NCBI GenBank assembly: GCA_943329845.2
Contig: CALQFM020000040.1
Span: forward strand, 1 to 36,432
Length of the DNA stretch: 36,432 nucleotides
Direction: 5' to 3'
Source of the DNA: Candidatus Kuenenia stuttgartensis
Lineage (GTDB): Bacteria > Pseudomonadota > Alphaproteobacteria > SMXS01
The notes under the pieces are model-generated. The model did no database searches. It worked only from the letters and a program-made list of their open reading frames with translations, and was not told where the DNA came from. How positions within the stretch are numbered: position 1 is the stretch's first letter; each line of letters begins with the position of its first letter. Position numbers and translations under genes: made by a program. Below are positions 16,003 through 24,609 of the stretch, piece after piece.

Positions 16003-16925
16003 CAGCCCAGGACCTCGCCCGGCGCGATCGGGAAACCACGCAACAGCGCGTCCGCGTCCATGGCACCCTTGCCCGCGCGTTGTAGCTCGGTCAGCAACAC
16101 GGCGCCGTCACCGCAGGCGATGGTGAGCCGGTCGTCGAGCGCGGTGCCTTGTATACCCGAACCGATGGTGACCCTGCTGCGCAGCGCCTTGATGCGCTCG
16201 CCGCGCATTTCGAACCACGCGCCGGGGAACGGGCTCAGGCCGCGGATCTGGCGGTCCACCTCGACGGCGGAGCGAGACCAGTCGATGTGCGCCTCGGCCT
16301 TGTCGATCTTCTTTGCGTAGGTGACGCCGTCATCGGGTTGCGGCTGGGGAACCGCACCCGCCTGTACGTCCGCCAGCGCCTCGAACAGCGGCGCGCTACC
16401 CAACTCGGCCAGCGCGTCGTGCAGTTCGCCCGCCGTCATCTCCGGGCCGATGGGGATTTCCCGGCGACGGTAGACCGGGCCGGTGTCGAGGCCTTCCTCC
16501 ATCCGCATGATGCAGACGCCGGTTTTGTCGTCGCCGGCCATGATCGCCCGCTGGATCGGCGCGGCGCCGCGCCAGCGCGGCAGCAGCGAAGCATGGACGT
16601 TGAGGCAGCCGAGGCGCGGCGCGTCGAGGATCGGCTTCGGCAGGATCAGGCCGTAGGCGGCAACCACTGCCACGTCGAGATCGAGCGCGGCGAACGCCTG
16701 CTGGTCCTCGGCGGATTTCAGCCTTTCCGGCGTGAAGACCGGGACGCCGAGCGTGTCGGCGAGACGGTGCACCGGCGACGGCTGCGGCTTCTTGCCGCGT
16801 CCCGCCTCGCGCGGCGGCTGGCTGTAGACGGCGACGATCTGGTGGCCATGGTTCCGCGACCAGCCGGCCAGATCGGCGAGGATGCGCGCCGCGAAGTCGG
16901 GCGTGCCCATGAAGGCGATGCGCAT
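16002..16925 (-). CDS. fmt: methionyl-tRNA formyltransferase
   Basis: 307 residues. The enzyme formylates initiator Met-tRNA using 10-formyl-tetrahydrofolate. The N-terminal Rossmann domain begins [15 protein letters not shown]. The catalytic Asn and His are in [22 protein letters not shown], with the Asp in EGLDTGPV. The C-terminal OB-like domain (about 205-300) includes [16 protein letters not shown]. The downstream def gene product removes the formyl group later, and the fmt-def pairing is the common bacterial arrangement. It starts 15 bases after the def stop on the same strand. Confidence 0.97.
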   Translation of the reverse strand: MRIAFMGTPDFAARILADLAGWSRNHGHQIVAVYSQPPREAGRGKKPQPSPVHRLADTLGVPVFTPERLKSAEDQQAFAALDLDVAVVAAYGLILPKPILDAPRLGCLNVHASLLPRWRGAAPIQRAIMAGDDKTGVCIMRMEEGLDTGPVYRRREIPIGPEMTAGELHDALAELGSAPLFEALADVQAGAVPQPQPDDGVTYAKKIDKAEAHIDWSRSAVEVDRQIRGLSPFPGAWFEMRGERIKALRSRVTIGSGIQGTALDDRLTIACGDGAVLLTELQRAGKGAMDADALLRGFPIAPGEVLG

Positions 16926-16939
16926 CTGTTGGGGTCCGG

Positions 16940-17458
16940 TTATTCGGCGGCTTCGGCTTTGCGGGCCTTGGTCAGCTTGCGCACGATCATGTCGCGCTTC
17001 ATCCGCGACAGATGGTCGATGAACAGCACGCCGTTCAAATGGTCCATCTCGTGCTGGATGCAGGTGGCGAGCAGGCCGGTCGCGTGGATTTCCTGGGCCT
17101 CGCCATTGTAGTCGAGGAACGTCACCTTCACCTCGGCGGGCCGGTCCACGTCGCCGAACATCTCGGGCACCGACAGGCAGCCTTCCTGGTAGGACGCCAG
17201 TTCTTCCGACTCCCAGACGATCTCCGGATTGACGAAATAGCGCGGCGCCCGGCCTTCCTCTTCCGTGGCGATGTCCATCACCAGCACCCGCTTGGGCACG
17301 CCGACCTGGATGGCGGCGAGGCCGATGCCGGGCGCGTCGTACATGGTCTCCAGCATGTCGTCCATCAGCGCGCGCAGTTCGTCATCGACCTTGGCCACAG
17401 GCGTCGACACCTGCTTGAGGACCGGATCGGGAACGGTGACGATGGTGCGGATGGCCAT
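16940..17458 (-). CDS. def: peptide deformylase
   Basis: 172-residue metalloenzyme that removes N-formyl from nascent proteins. All three motifs are intact: [10 protein letters not shown] (motif 1, GxGxAAxQ), EGCLS (motif 2, metal Cys), and HEMDH (motif 3, two metal His and catalytic Glu). A lysine/alanine-rich C-terminal tail (KARKAEAAE) follows. First gene of the def-fmt-truA operon. The 137 bases to the divergent rmuC gene must hold both promoters. Confidence 0.98.
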   Translation of the reverse strand: MAIRTIVTVPDPVLKQVSTPVAKVDDELRALMDDMLETMYDAPGIGLAAIQVGVPKRVLVMDIATEEEGRAPRYFVNPEIVWESEELASYQEGCLSVPEMFGDVDRPAEVKVTFLDYNGEAQEIHATGLLATCIQHEMDHLNGVLFIDHLSRMKRDMIVRKLTKARKAEAAE

Positions 17459-17595
17459 GGATGCTCGCTGGGTTTGTTTGCCGGTAGGTAGTACGGGCGG
17501 CCGGAAGCGTCAAGCGGCCCCGGTACAGTGTCTATGGGCACGGCGAATCCCGGCATGATACCCTATCTCCAGCCTGTCATCAAAACCGAGGACCG

Positions 17596-18672
17596 ATGGA
17601 AGACTCCGGCGCATTGCTCGTATTCGGCCTGATCGCCGTCGCCCTGCTGGTGGCCGGCGGCTTCTGGCTGGTGCTGAACCATCTGAAGCAGCCGAAGCAG
17701 GACCCCATGGCGCAGTGGCAGGCCGAGCAGCTCGCCAGCCTGACGGCTCGGCTCCAGGCGCTGGCGGAGAGCCAGGTCAGCCTGCAGTCCGCCATCAACC
17801 AGCGGCTCGACAGCGTCACTCACCGGCTGGGCGAAGGCTTCAGCCAGAACGCCGAGAAGACCGCCAAGTCGCTGGGCGAGATCCAGGAGCGCCTCACCGT
17901 CATCGACAAGGCGCAGGACAATCTGATCAAGCTGTCGAACGACGTGGTCGGGCTGCAGGACATCCTGTCCAACAAGCAGGCGCGCGGCGCGTTCGGCGAG
18001 ATCCAGCTCAACGACCTGGTGTCGTCCATCCTGCCGCCCACCGCCTACGAGTTCCAGGCCACCCTGTCCAACGGCAAGCGGGCCGACTGCCTGATCCATC
18101 TGCCCAAGCCGCCCGGCTCCATCGCCATCGACGCCAAGTTCCCGCTGGAGAGCTACCGGCTGCTGCGGGCCGCCGAGCGCGGCGACGAACGCAAGCTGGC
18201 CGAGCGCGCCTTCCGGATCGATGTGCTCAAGCACGTGGCCGACATCGCCGAACGCTACGTGGCGATCGACGGCACCGCTGATTCGGCGCTGATGTTCCTG
18301 CCGTCCGAGGCGGTCTACGCCGAGTTGCACGCCAATTTCCGCGACGTGGTGGAGAAGTCGTTCGCCGCCAAGGTGTGGATCGTCTCGCCCACCACCATGA
18401 TGGCGACGCTCAACACGGTCCGCGCCATTCTCAGGGATGTGCGGATGCGCGAGCAGGCCGGGCTGATCCAGAAGGAGGTGGCGGTGCTGATGGACGACAT
18501 CCGCCGCCTGGACAAGCGGGTCGACAGCCTCCAGACCCATTTCAACCAGGCCAGCCGCGACATCGACGACATCGTCATCTCCAGCAAGAAGGTCACCAGC
18601 CGCGCGGGGAAGATCGAAGAGCTGGAGCTGGACAAGGTGGAGCCGGTGGTGAAGCTGGTGGTGGAGAATTAG
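17596..18672 (+). CDS. rmuC: DNA recombination protein RmuC
   Basis: 358 residues. It starts with an N-terminal membrane anchor (ALLVFGLIAVALLVAGGFWLV, about 6-26). A predicted coiled coil of about 90 residues comes next (ASLTARLQALAESQVSLQSA through GEIQERLTVIDKAQDN). The RmuC nuclease-like core follows with GAFGEIQLNDLVSSILPP, SIAIDAKFPLESYRLL and FLPSEAVYAELHANFRDVVE; IDAKFP and the preceding acidic residues match the PD-(D/E)xK-type fold. RmuC limits recombination between short inverted repeats in E. coli. This copy is shorter than the E. coli protein mainly in the coiled coil. Convergent with recR over a nested inverted repeat. Confidence 0.93.
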   Translation: MEDSGALLVFGLIAVALLVAGGFWLVLNHLKQPKQDPMAQWQAEQLASLTARLQALAESQVSLQSAINQRLDSVTHRLGEGFSQNAEKTAKSLGEIQERLTVIDKAQDNLIKLSNDVVGLQDILSNKQARGAFGEIQLNDLVSSILPPTAYEFQATLSNGKRADCLIHLPKPPGSIAIDAKFPLESYRLLRAAERGDERKLAERAFRIDVLKHVADIAERYVAIDGTADSALMFLPSEAVYAELHANFRDVVEKSFAAKVWIVSPTTMMATLNTVRAILRDVRMREQAGLIQKEVAVLMDDIRRLDKRVDSLQTHFNQASRDIDDIVISSKKVTSRAGKIEELELDKVEPVVKLVVEN

Positions 18673-18692
18673 AAGGTTCGCCCTCTCCTCGA

Positions 18693-18868
18693 TTGTCATC
18701 CCGGCGAAAGCCGGGACCCAGTCTCGATGCAGGTAAAATCCCTTCCGTATCCCTGAGCTTGTCGAAGGGCTTTGCATCAGCGTTCGTGCAACGCCCTTCG
18801 ACAAGCTCAGGGATACGGCGAAATTTGAGGCTGGCATCGCTGGGTCCCGGCTTTCGCCGGGATGACAA
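18693..18868. repeat. nested composite inverted repeat C between rmuC and recR
   Basis: Two different repeat families are nested. The outer arms 18693-18721 and 18840-18868 are perfect 29-bp inverted copies, each a hairpin around CCCGGC-GAAA-GCCGGG. The inner arms 18746-18770 and 18793-18817 are perfect 25-bp inverted copies containing CCCTGAGCTTGTCGAAGGG. The inner pair alone can form a 25-bp stem with a 22-base loop, and the whole element could form one long cruciform or RNA hairpin. Lying between convergent genes, it probably works as a two-way terminator. Both families look like dispersed genomic repeats. Confidence 0.8.
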
Positions 18869-18885
18869 CTCATTAAGTTAAATAC

Positions 18886-19488
18886 CTAAAACGGCCTCCG
18901 CGCCCGCAGCGCCGTCGTCAGCGTTCCATCATCGAGGTAATCCAGCTCGCCGCCCATCGGCACGCCGTGGGCCAGGCTGGTCACCGTCACGCCCGCGTCT
19001 TTCAGGCGGTCGGTGATGTAGTGGGCCGTCGTCTGGCCGTCGACCGTCGCGTTCATGGCGAGGATCACCTCGCTCACCTCGGGCCGGCTTGCCCGGTCGA
19101 TCAGGCTCGCGATGTTGAGGTCGTCCGGGCCGACGCCGTCGAGCGCCGACAGCACGCCGCCCAGAATGTGGTAGCGGCCCTTGTACGCGGCCCGCTCCAG
19201 CGCCCACAGATCGGCCACTTCCTCGACCACGCAGAGAATCGCCGGGTCGCGGCGCGGGTCGGTGCAGATATGGCACGGGTCCACCGTGTCCAGATTGCCG
19301 CAGACGCCGCAGGGCTTGATGTTGCGCGCCGCCTCGGTCAGCGCCCGGGCCAGCGGCTCCATGGCCGACGGCCCCTTCTTCAGCAGGTGCAGCGTGGCGC
19401 GCCGTGCCGAACGGGGGCCGAGCCCCGGCAGTTTGGCGAGCAGCTGGATGAGCCCGTCGATCTCGGGGCTGATGACGGGCGCGGCCAT
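18886..19488 (-). CDS. recR: recombination mediator protein RecR
   Basis: 200 residues. RecR works with RecO (and RecF) to load RecA at gaps. The N-terminal helix-hairpin-helix is [25 protein letters not shown], the zinc finger is [16 protein letters not shown] (four Cys), and the Toprim domain follows with [13 protein letters not shown] and the conserved acidic residues. The C-terminus has [21 protein letters not shown]. It lies 10 bases after ybaB on the same strand, in the standard dnaX-ybaB-recR cluster. Confidence 0.97.
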   Translation of the reverse strand: MAAPVISPEIDGLIQLLAKLPGLGPRSARRATLHLLKKGPSAMEPLARALTEAARNIKPCGVCGNLDTVDPCHICTDPRRDPAILCVVEEVADLWALERAAYKGRYHILGGVLSALDGVGPDDLNIASLIDRASRPEVSEVILAMNATVDGQTTAHYITDRLKDAGVTVTSLAHGVPMGGELDYLDDGTLTTALRARRPF

Positions 19489-19498
19489 TACAGCGCTT

Positions 19499-19822
19499 TC
19501 AGAACGGCAGGCTCATGCCGGGCGGCAGCTCCAGGCCGCCGGTGACCTTCTTCATCTCCTCGGCGGCGCGGGCCTCGGCCTGGGTCTTGGCGTCCTTGTG
19601 GGCGGCCAGGATCAGGTCCTCGAGCATCTCGACGTCGCCGGGATTGGTAATGGACGGATCAATGCGGATGCGCTTCATCTCGCCCTTGCCCGACAGGGTG
19701 ACGACGACCATGCCGCCGCCCGATGTGCCGTCCACCTCGGCGCTCTCGAGCGCGGCCTGCATGTCGGCCATCTTCTGCTGCATCTGCTGGGCCTGCTTCA
19801 GCATGCCGGCGAGATTCTTCAT
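19499..19822 (-). CDS. ybaB: YbaB/EbfC nucleoid-associated protein
   Basis: 107 residues: a helical N-terminus rich in Met/Gln ([20 protein letters not shown]), a central beta-sheet with [24 protein letters not shown], and C-terminal helices, all typical of this homodimeric DNA-binding family. Its ATG overlaps the dnaX stop as ATGA. This start is preferred over the much longer in-frame ORF, which lies in the dnaX coding region. Conserved position between dnaX and recR. Confidence 0.96.
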   Translation of the reverse strand: MKNLAGMLKQAQQMQQKMADMQAALESAEVDGTSGGGMVVVTLSGKGEMKRIRIDPSITNPGDVEMLEDLILAAHKDAKTQAEARAAEEMKKVTGGLELPPGMSLPF

Positions 19823-21591
19823 AGGTCCAGTTCTCCCAATTCGTCCGAGTCCGCGTCGATAACGGCGTCGGCCTCCATAGGTGCCGCCTCGGCCGCGGCG
19901 GTGTCGATGATCGAGGTTACCTGGGCGCCCGGGAAGGCACGCAGCGCGGCCTTGACCAGCGGATGCTCGTTGACCTCGTCCTGCCGCTGGCGCTCGGCGG
20001 CCTGCCGCTGCTCGCGAAGGGTCGGCTCGCCGGATTCGCGCGAGACGGTCACCACCCAGCGCACGCCGGTCCATTCGTGCAGGCGCTGGCTGAGCTTGCC
20101 GATCAGGTCGGGCGGCGCACGGTTGCCGGGGCGCAGCTCGATGCGGCCGGGCTGGAAGCGCACCAGATGCACGTTGTCGATCAGATGGGCCTCGAGCACG
20201 CCTTCCTTCTGTTCGACGGCGAGCGCGACGATGTCGAGGAACGTGCGCGGCTGCGGCAGGCCGCTCGCCTGCGGCTGCAGGTCGGCCTGCGGCATGGGCT
20301 CGGCGCGCGCCGAACCGCCTTGGGAGACGGCCGAGGCGCCGCCATTGCCGCCGGACGGCGGCGGCGCGGCTGGCGCGGTGGCCGGCGCGGCGCTCACGGC
20401 CGGCGCGGACGCGCCCTGCAGCTTCCTGATCAGGTCGGCCGGGCTCGGCAGGTCGGCGGCATAGGCGAGGCGGATCAGCACCATCTCGGCGGCGCTAATG
20501 GGCGCGGGCGCGGCGCGGGTTTCCTCCAACCCCTTCAGCAGCATCTGCCAGGCGCGGGTCAGCGACGGCATGGTGAGGCCGCCGACGATCTTCTCGCCGA
20601 ACTTGCGCTCGGCCTCGGGCAGGCCGTCGGTCGACGCCTCGGGCGCCAGCTTCATCTGGGTCAGCCAGTGGGTGACGCCCAGCAGGTCCTCGATGATCGC
20701 GGCCGGGTCGGCGCCGGCATTGTACTGTTCGCGCACATTGGCCAGCCCGGTGCGGATGTCGCCGCCCATCACCGCCTCGAACAGGTCGAGCACACGGGCC
20801 CGGTCGGCGAGGCCGAGCATGTCGCGCACCTGGGCGGCGTCCACCTTGCCGGCGCCGTGGGAGATCGCCTGGTCCATCAGCGACAGCCCGTCGCGCACCG
20901 AGCCGTCGGCGGCGCGGGCGATCATGGCCAGCGCGTCGTCGTCGATCTCGACGCTTTCCAGCGCGGCCAGGCTGGCGAAGTGCTGCTTCAGGGTGGCGGT
21001 CTCGATCCGGCGCAGGTCGAAGCGCTGGCAGCGCGACAGCACCGTGATCGGCACCTTGCGGATCTCGGTGGTGGCGAAGATGAACTTCACATGCGCCGGC
21101 GGTTCCTCCAGCGTCTTCAGCAGGCCGTTGAAGGCCTGCTTCGACAGCATGTGGACCTCGTCGATGATGTAGATCTTGTAGCGGGCATCGCCCGGCGCAT
21201 AGCGCACGCCGTCGATGATCTCGCGGATGTCGTCGATGCCGGTGCGGCTGGCCGCGTCCATCTCGATCACGTCGACGTGCCGCGATTCGGCGATGGCGAG
21301 ACACTGGCGGCAGACGCCGCAGGGGTCGACCGTCGGCCCGCCCTTGCCGTCGGCGCCGACGCAGTTCAGCGCCCGGGCGATCAGCCGGGCGGTGGTGGTC
21401 TTGCCCACGCCGCGCACGCCGGTCAGCACGAAGGCGTGCGCCAGGCGGCCGCTGTCGATGGCGTTTTTCAGGGTGCGGACCATCGGCTCCTGGCCGATCA
21501 GCGCCGCGAAGGTGCCCGGGCGGTACTTGCGCGCCAGCACCCGGTAGGGGCCGGCAGTGGTCTCGGGGATCTGGGCCGTGCCGTCCGTCAT
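19819..21591 (-). CDS. dnaX: DNA polymerase III subunits gamma/tau
   Basis: 590 residues. DnaX is the ATPase motor of the clamp loader and, as tau, tethers the polymerase. It has [20 protein letters not shown] at the N-terminus, Walker [13 protein letters not shown], a zinc-binding four-cysteine stretch from ALNCVG to CGVCRQC, the [22 protein letters not shown] Walker B block, and [19 protein letters not shown] (sensor 1). An Ala/Pro linker at about 395-430 leads to a C-terminal tau-like domain. Start at the ATG at 21591 ([10 protein letters not shown]), 50 bases downstream of the SRP RNA; the ORF extends further upstream but would read through the RNA gene. I see no A-run frameshift signal for making gamma. 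Confidence 0.96.
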   Translation of the reverse strand: MTDGTAQIPETTAGPYRVLARKYRPGTFAALIGQEPMVRTLKNAIDSGRLAHAFVLTGVRGVGKTTTARLIARALNCVGADGKGGPTVDPCGVCRQCLAIAESRHVDVIEMDAASRTGIDDIREIIDGVRYAPGDARYKIYIIDEVHMLSKQAFNGLLKTLEEPPAHVKFIFATTEIRKVPITVLSRCQRFDLRRIETATLKQHFASLAALESVEIDDDALAMIARAADGSVRDGLSLMDQAISHGAGKVDAAQVRDMLGLADRARVLDLFEAVMGGDIRTGLANVREQYNAGADPAAIIEDLLGVTHWLTQMKLAPEASTDGLPEAERKFGEKIVGGLTMPSLTRAWQMLLKGLEETRAAPAPISAAEMVLIRLAYAADLPSPADLIRKLQGASAPAVSAAPATAPAAPPPSGGNGGASAVSQGGSARAEPMPQADLQPQASGLPQPRTFLDIVALAVEQKEGVLEAHLIDNVHLVRFQPGRIELRPGNRAPPDLIGKLSQRLHEWTGVRWVVTVSRESGEPTLREQRQAAERQRQDEVNEHPLVKAALRAFPGAQVTSIIDTAAAEAAPMEADAVIDADSDELGELDL

Positions 21592-21640
21592 CCGTTCCGC
21601 GCGCCGGGGCGGCCTGCTGTCTGGCGGTGCCGCGATGTAT

Positions 21641-21742
21641 GGGAGGAGGCTGGACGAGTGACCCAAATCGGGCTCGTTACGGCTGCTTCCTTCCGGACCT
21701 GACCGGGTTGGCGAGTGATCTGCCCACCGCCAACCTCCCGGC
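21641..21742 (-). ncRNA. ffs: signal recognition particle RNA (4.5S type)
   Basis: On the minus strand the sequence contains the invariant core GGTCAGGTCCGGAAGGAAGC of bacterial small SRP RNA domain IV, followed by AGCC. The ends can pair: GGGAGGTTGG at the 5' side with CCAGCCTCCTCCC at the 3' side, giving the long hairpin of about 100 nt. TATAAG just upstream (21744-21749) could serve as a -10 element. Location directly upstream of dnaX is common. The exact ends are estimated from pairing to within a few bases. Confidence 0.95.
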
Positions 21743-21840
21743 TCTTATATCGGGCATTTGGTCGGCGGAGGCAAGGGTGGGTCTGGAACCACGGGCCGGA
21801 TTGTGTGAGCCTCGGTGCGATAAAGCGAAGAGGCGGCTCG

Positions 21841-22164
21841 ATGGCGGGCGTAACGATGGTGAAGAGTCTCGGCTTGGGCGGCGATGGCGATGAGGTAGAC
21901 GCCATCCAGGGGGTGGAGGCGGCGTTCGGCGTCAGGCTGGATTACGCAGATGCGGCGACCTGGCTGACCGTAGGCGACGTGTATGCCTCTCTATTGCGCG
22001 TCCTGAAATGCGAGTTTGGCGAGCAGGACGCAGTCTGGAAGCGGTTCTGCGAAGCTATATCGAGCGAAACAGGTGTTGATCCGTTACGGGTGACGCCCGA
22101 GACCAAGCTCCTTGGCCCATCGATTGTCGAGACCGTCCACTCATTTTTCGGCAGGCGAGGCTAA
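21841..22164 (+). CDS. small acidic protein of unknown function (weak acyl-carrier-like features)
   Basis: 107 residues, not confidently recognised. It has a helix-rich N-terminal part with VEAAFGVRLDYADAATWLTV followed by GDVYASLLRVL, reminiscent of an acyl-carrier-protein-like helical bundle. The Asp-Ser-Leu phosphopantetheine site is missing, so it is not a working carrier as far as I can see. The second half (WKRFCEAISSETGVDPLRVT) repeats a similar ACP-like helix pattern, with PETKLLG next. Start at ATG 21841 with GAGG about 9 bases upstream; ATG 21856 is possible. It is divergent from ffs/dnaX and convergent with the 22-codon unit that follows. Confidence 0.6.
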   Translation: MAGVTMVKSLGLGGDGDEVDAIQGVEAAFGVRLDYADAATWLTVGDVYASLLRVLKCEFGEQDAVWKRFCEAISSETGVDPLRVTPETKLLGPSIVETVHSFFGRRG

Positions 22165-22170
22165 CCGGCA

Positions 22171-22208
22171 AAAAAATCGAAGGGCCGCCCCTTTCGGAGC
22201 GGCCCTTC
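22171..22208 (-). terminator. intrinsic terminator of the 22-codon transcription unit
   Basis: GAAGGGCCGC (22179-22188) and GCGGCCCTTC (22199-22208) form a perfect 10-bp stem with a 10-base loop. Read on the minus strand, the stem is followed by GATTTTTTTGCC, a run of seven T's. On the plus strand there is no T-run, so it serves the minus-strand unit starting near 22330. Confidence 0.8.
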
Positions 22209-22232
22209 CATTGTCAGCCGTTATGGCGCGAC

Positions 22233-22301
22233 TTAGCGGCCGAACTCCACGGCGGAGGTCAGTGCCTGCAGTGCACCTTTCGGCGTGTGACAATGAGACA
22301 T
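22233..22301 (-). CDS. 22-residue peptide gene with an extended Shine-Dalgarno sequence
   Basis: A minus-strand ORF of 22 codons plus TAA, starting MSHCHTPKGA and ending AVEFGR, with a likely short amphipathic helix (GALQALTSAVEFG). Codons are mostly G/C-ending. It is supported by signals rather than homology: a promoter at 22337-22365, the site AGAAAGGAGGTGGTCC (22303-22318), an ATG 7 bases after AGGAGG, and an intrinsic terminator ending the unit about 60 bases after the stop. The 16 bases upstream can pair with essentially the entire single-stranded 3' tail of alphaproteobacterial 16S rRNA, with one G-U pair. It could be a highly translated micro-protein, a leader peptide without a structural gene, or an RNA whose function is ribosome binding. 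I know no named family. Confidence 0.55.
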   Translation of the reverse strand: MSHCHTPKGALQALTSAVEFGR

Positions 22302-22336
22302 CGGACCACCTCCTTTCTATTGTTGACGACACCATC

Positions 22337-22365
22337 CATATTGAGCGACTGCAAAAAAACGTCAA
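22337..22365 (-). promoter_or_regulatory. promoter of the 22-codon unit
   Basis: On the minus strand TTGACG (22360-22365) is followed after 17 bases by AATATG (22337-22342). The -35 is near consensus; the -10 is weaker. A T-run directly follows the -35. Transcription would start near 22330 and end at the T-run near 22171, giving an RNA of about 160 nt. Confidence 0.5.
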
Positions 22366-22458
22366 GTAATAGATAAGCGCCATAGGCGGAACGGTTTCGC
22401 CACCGTGCGGCGCGCATTCCTGTTCCGTCCGCCACGGCCAGACGCTAATCTCCGCGCC

Positions 22459-23403
22459 ATGCTGAACAAGATTCCCGTCCTCGAGACCCACAACGTGTTC
22501 GCCGGCAGCCCGCTCGACCGGTGCGAGATCCTGCGCGGCGATTCGCAGAAGATCGACGCCATTATGCGCGCGTCCGACACGCGCTTCATCTGCATCTGGC
22601 GCACCAAGCCCTTGATCAAGCCGGGCGAGAGCCTGCGCATCCAGTGGGTCAACGGCCTGATGGCGCTGCCGCTCATCGACGCCGGCGCCGCTTGGGTGTT
22701 CCTCGGCATCGCCGACGGCCGCGCCCATTTCGCCGTCGACATCTCGGCGGAGAAGGACCCGGAGAACAGCGGCGACTTCGCCGGCATGGGCATCTTCCCC
22801 GACCTGCGGATGAGCGCGGCGACGCTCGACCGGGGCGACGCGGCGATCATCGCCCAGGCCAAGCCGCTGATCGACTGGCACAGCCGCCGCACCTTCTGCT
22901 CGGTGTGCGGCTCGCTGACCGAGATGCGCCAGTCGGGCGCCTCCCGCGTGTGCACCAACGAATCCTGCAAGGCGTCGCACTTCCCGCGCACCGATCCGGT
23001 GGTCATCATGCTGGCGATCCACGGCGACCGCTGCCTGCTGGGCCGCCAGAAGATCTTTCCGCCGCACATGTATTCGGCGCTGGCCGGCTTCGTCGAGCCG
23101 GGTGAATCGCTGGAAGAAGCTGTGCGCCGCGAGATCCAGGAGGAATCCGGCGTCACCGTTGGCGAGGTGCGCTACCACTCCAGCCAGCCCTGGCCGTTCC
23201 CGGCATCGCTGATGATCGGCTGCCACGCCCTGGCGCTCGACGACAGGATCGAGCTGCCCGGCGACGAGCTGGAAGAGGCAGTGTGGTTCGAGAAGGGCCT
23301 GATCCGCGAGGCGTTGCAGGGCAAGCACCGCGACCGCGTGTGGATGCCGCCGCCCCACGCCATCGCCCACCAGCTGATCAAGAGCTGGGCGTCGGTGGAA
23401 TAA
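22459..23403 (+). CDS. nudC: NADH pyrophosphatase / NAD-capped RNA decapping Nudix hydrolase
   Basis: 314 residues. N-terminal beta-rich domain, then a zinc ribbon (FCSVCGSLTEMRQSGASRVC ... SC, four Cys). The Nudix domain follows with ALAGFVEPGESLEEAVRREI and QEESGV, the Nudix box GX5EX7REUXEEXG, and after it the NudC-family SQPWPFPASLM motif that gives NAD(H) specificity. It hydrolyses NAD(H) and removes NAD caps from RNA. The start ATG at 22459 (MLNKIPVLETHNVFAG) is chosen because the 18 extra upstream residues are arginine-rich and unconserved in character. Convergent with pheA across a repeat. Confidence 0.94.
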   Translation: MLNKIPVLETHNVFAGSPLDRCEILRGDSQKIDAIMRASDTRFICIWRTKPLIKPGESLRIQWVNGLMALPLIDAGAAWVFLGIADGRAHFAVDISAEKDPENSGDFAGMGIFPDLRMSAATLDRGDAAIIAQAKPLIDWHSRRTFCSVCGSLTEMRQSGASRVCTNESCKASHFPRTDPVVIMLAIHGDRCLLGRQKIFPPHMYSALAGFVEPGESLEEAVRREIQEESGVTVGEVRYHSSQPWPFPASLMIGCHALALDDRIELPGDELEEAVWFEKGLIREALQGKHRDRVWMPPPHAIAHQLIKSWASVE

Positions 23404-23435
23404 AAGGGGTTCAGTCCTCTCCGTTTCTCTTGTTT

Positions 23436-23568
23436 TGTCACCCCGGACTTGTTCCGGGGTCCGTCTCAACGGCCGAAGACTGCCTCAGGCATGGCATCGA
23501 CCGCGAAGCCAGTTTATGGACGCACTTTCTCGCGGAAATGCAGACCCCGGAACAAATCCGGGGTGACA
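23436..23568. repeat. REP-like element D between nudC and pheA
   Basis: Inverted arms 23436-23461 and 23543-23568 are 26 bp with one mismatch. Each arm is a hairpin of CCCCGGA and TCCGGGG around a short loop, flanked by TGTCA and TC. The 81-base interior shows no obvious gene. It sits between convergent genes and can act as a terminator in both directions. Confidence 0.7.
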
Positions 23569-23591
23569 AGGAAGGAAAGCGGTAGAGGGAT

Positions 23592-24488
23592 TTAGTCCAG
23601 CGTGTCCCTGAACGTATTCTTCGGGTACGCGCCCAGCACCTTCACCGTCGTGGAGAAGAACCGCAGCTCCTCCAGCGCCAGTTGCACCGCCCGGTCCTCG
23701 GGATGGCCCTCGATGTCGGCATAGAACATGGTGGCCTTGAAGCTGCCTTCGAGCTGGTAGCTTTCCAGCTTGGTCATGTTGACGCCGTTGGTGGCGAAGC
23801 CGCCCAGGCTCTTGTAGAGCGCGGCCGGCACGTTGCGCACCTGGAACACGAAGCTCATCATGGTCGGCGTTCCCTGCGCCGGCACGTCGGGTCGGTTCGA
23901 CAGGATGACGAAGCGGGTGGTGTTGTGGCCGGCGTCCTCGGCCTCCTCCAGCAGGATGTCGAGGCCGTAGATCTCGGCGGCGAGCGACGACGCCAGCGCG
24001 CCCAGGCGGCGGTCGCCGTGCTCGGCCACCATCTTCGCCGCGCCGGCCGTATCGGCGTTGGCGACGGGCTTCAGACCCAGCCCGCGCAGCCGCTCGCGGC
24101 ACTGCCCCAGCGCCTGCACATGGCTGTGCACCTCGCGCAGATCCGCCATGACGGCGCCCTTCACGCCCAGCAGCTTGTGGTTCACCCGCTGGAAGTGCTC
24201 GCCGACGATGTGCAGCCCGGAATCGGGCAGCAGATGATGGTTGTCGGCGACGCGGCCGGCCAGCGAGTTCTCGATCGGGATCATGGCCAGCGCCGCGCGG
24301 CCCTCGGTCACCGCCTGGTAGGCGTCCTCGAAGGTGGCGCAGGGGAGCGGGATCATGTCGGGCCGGGCGTTGCGGCACGACAGGTGGGAATAGGCTCCGG
24401 GCTCGCCCTGAAAGGCGATGGTCCGCTCGGGGCTGGCGCCGTCCAGGGTACTCACGATCCGCGCATTCCGTGTGTTTTTCAGCCGCAT
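23592..24488 (-). CDS. pheA: prephenate dehydratase
   Basis: 298 residues, monofunctional form. It converts prephenate to phenylpyruvate for phenylalanine synthesis. The catalytic domain has TIAFQGEPGAYSHLSCRN, AMIPIENSLAGRVADNHHLL and the essential threonine block NTTRFVIL. A C-terminal ACT domain (about 205-290) with NVPAALYKSLGGFATNGVNM and TKLESYQLEGSF provides phenylalanine feedback binding. No chorismate mutase domain is fused. An alternative GTG start at 24455 would give MSTLDGASPERTIAF; the choice is unresolved. Confidence 0.96.
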   Translation of the reverse strand: MRLKNTRNARIVSTLDGASPERTIAFQGEPGAYSHLSCRNARPDMIPLPCATFEDAYQAVTEGRAALAMIPIENSLAGRVADNHHLLPDSGLHIVGEHFQRVNHKLLGVKGAVMADLREVHSHVQALGQCRERLRGLGLKPVANADTAGAAKMVAEHGDRRLGALASSLAAEIYGLDILLEEAEDAGHNTTRFVILSNRPDVPAQGTPTMMSFVFQVRNVPAALYKSLGGFATNGVNMTKLESYQLEGSFKATMFYADIEGHPEDRAVQLALEELRFFSTTVKVLGAYPKNTFRDTLD

Positions 24489-24519
24489 ATTCGCGGGGAC
24501 AGGTGGCCGGTTATACGGC

Positions 24520-24549
24520 TTGCAAACCGACGGGGGAAGCGGCTAAATT
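24520..24549 (+). promoter_or_regulatory. putative promoter of the cytochrome c gene
   Basis: TTGCAA (24520-24525) and TAAATT (24544-24549) are spaced by 18 bases, 61 bases ahead of the cytochrome start, in the divergent pheA/cycM gap. The match to the housekeeping consensus is fair. No other promoter-like pair stands out in this gap. Confidence 0.4.
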
Positions 24550-24609
24550 CCGCGCAAATTTCGGACCTCAGGGGCCTGGAGCAGGGCCTGAAGAAGAAGG
24601 GCGGAAACA

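Noticed and set aside
19819-21591. Programmed frameshift producing gamma from dnaX
   Set aside because: No A-run slippery site with a following stem was found near the expected position; a single full-length product is assumed.
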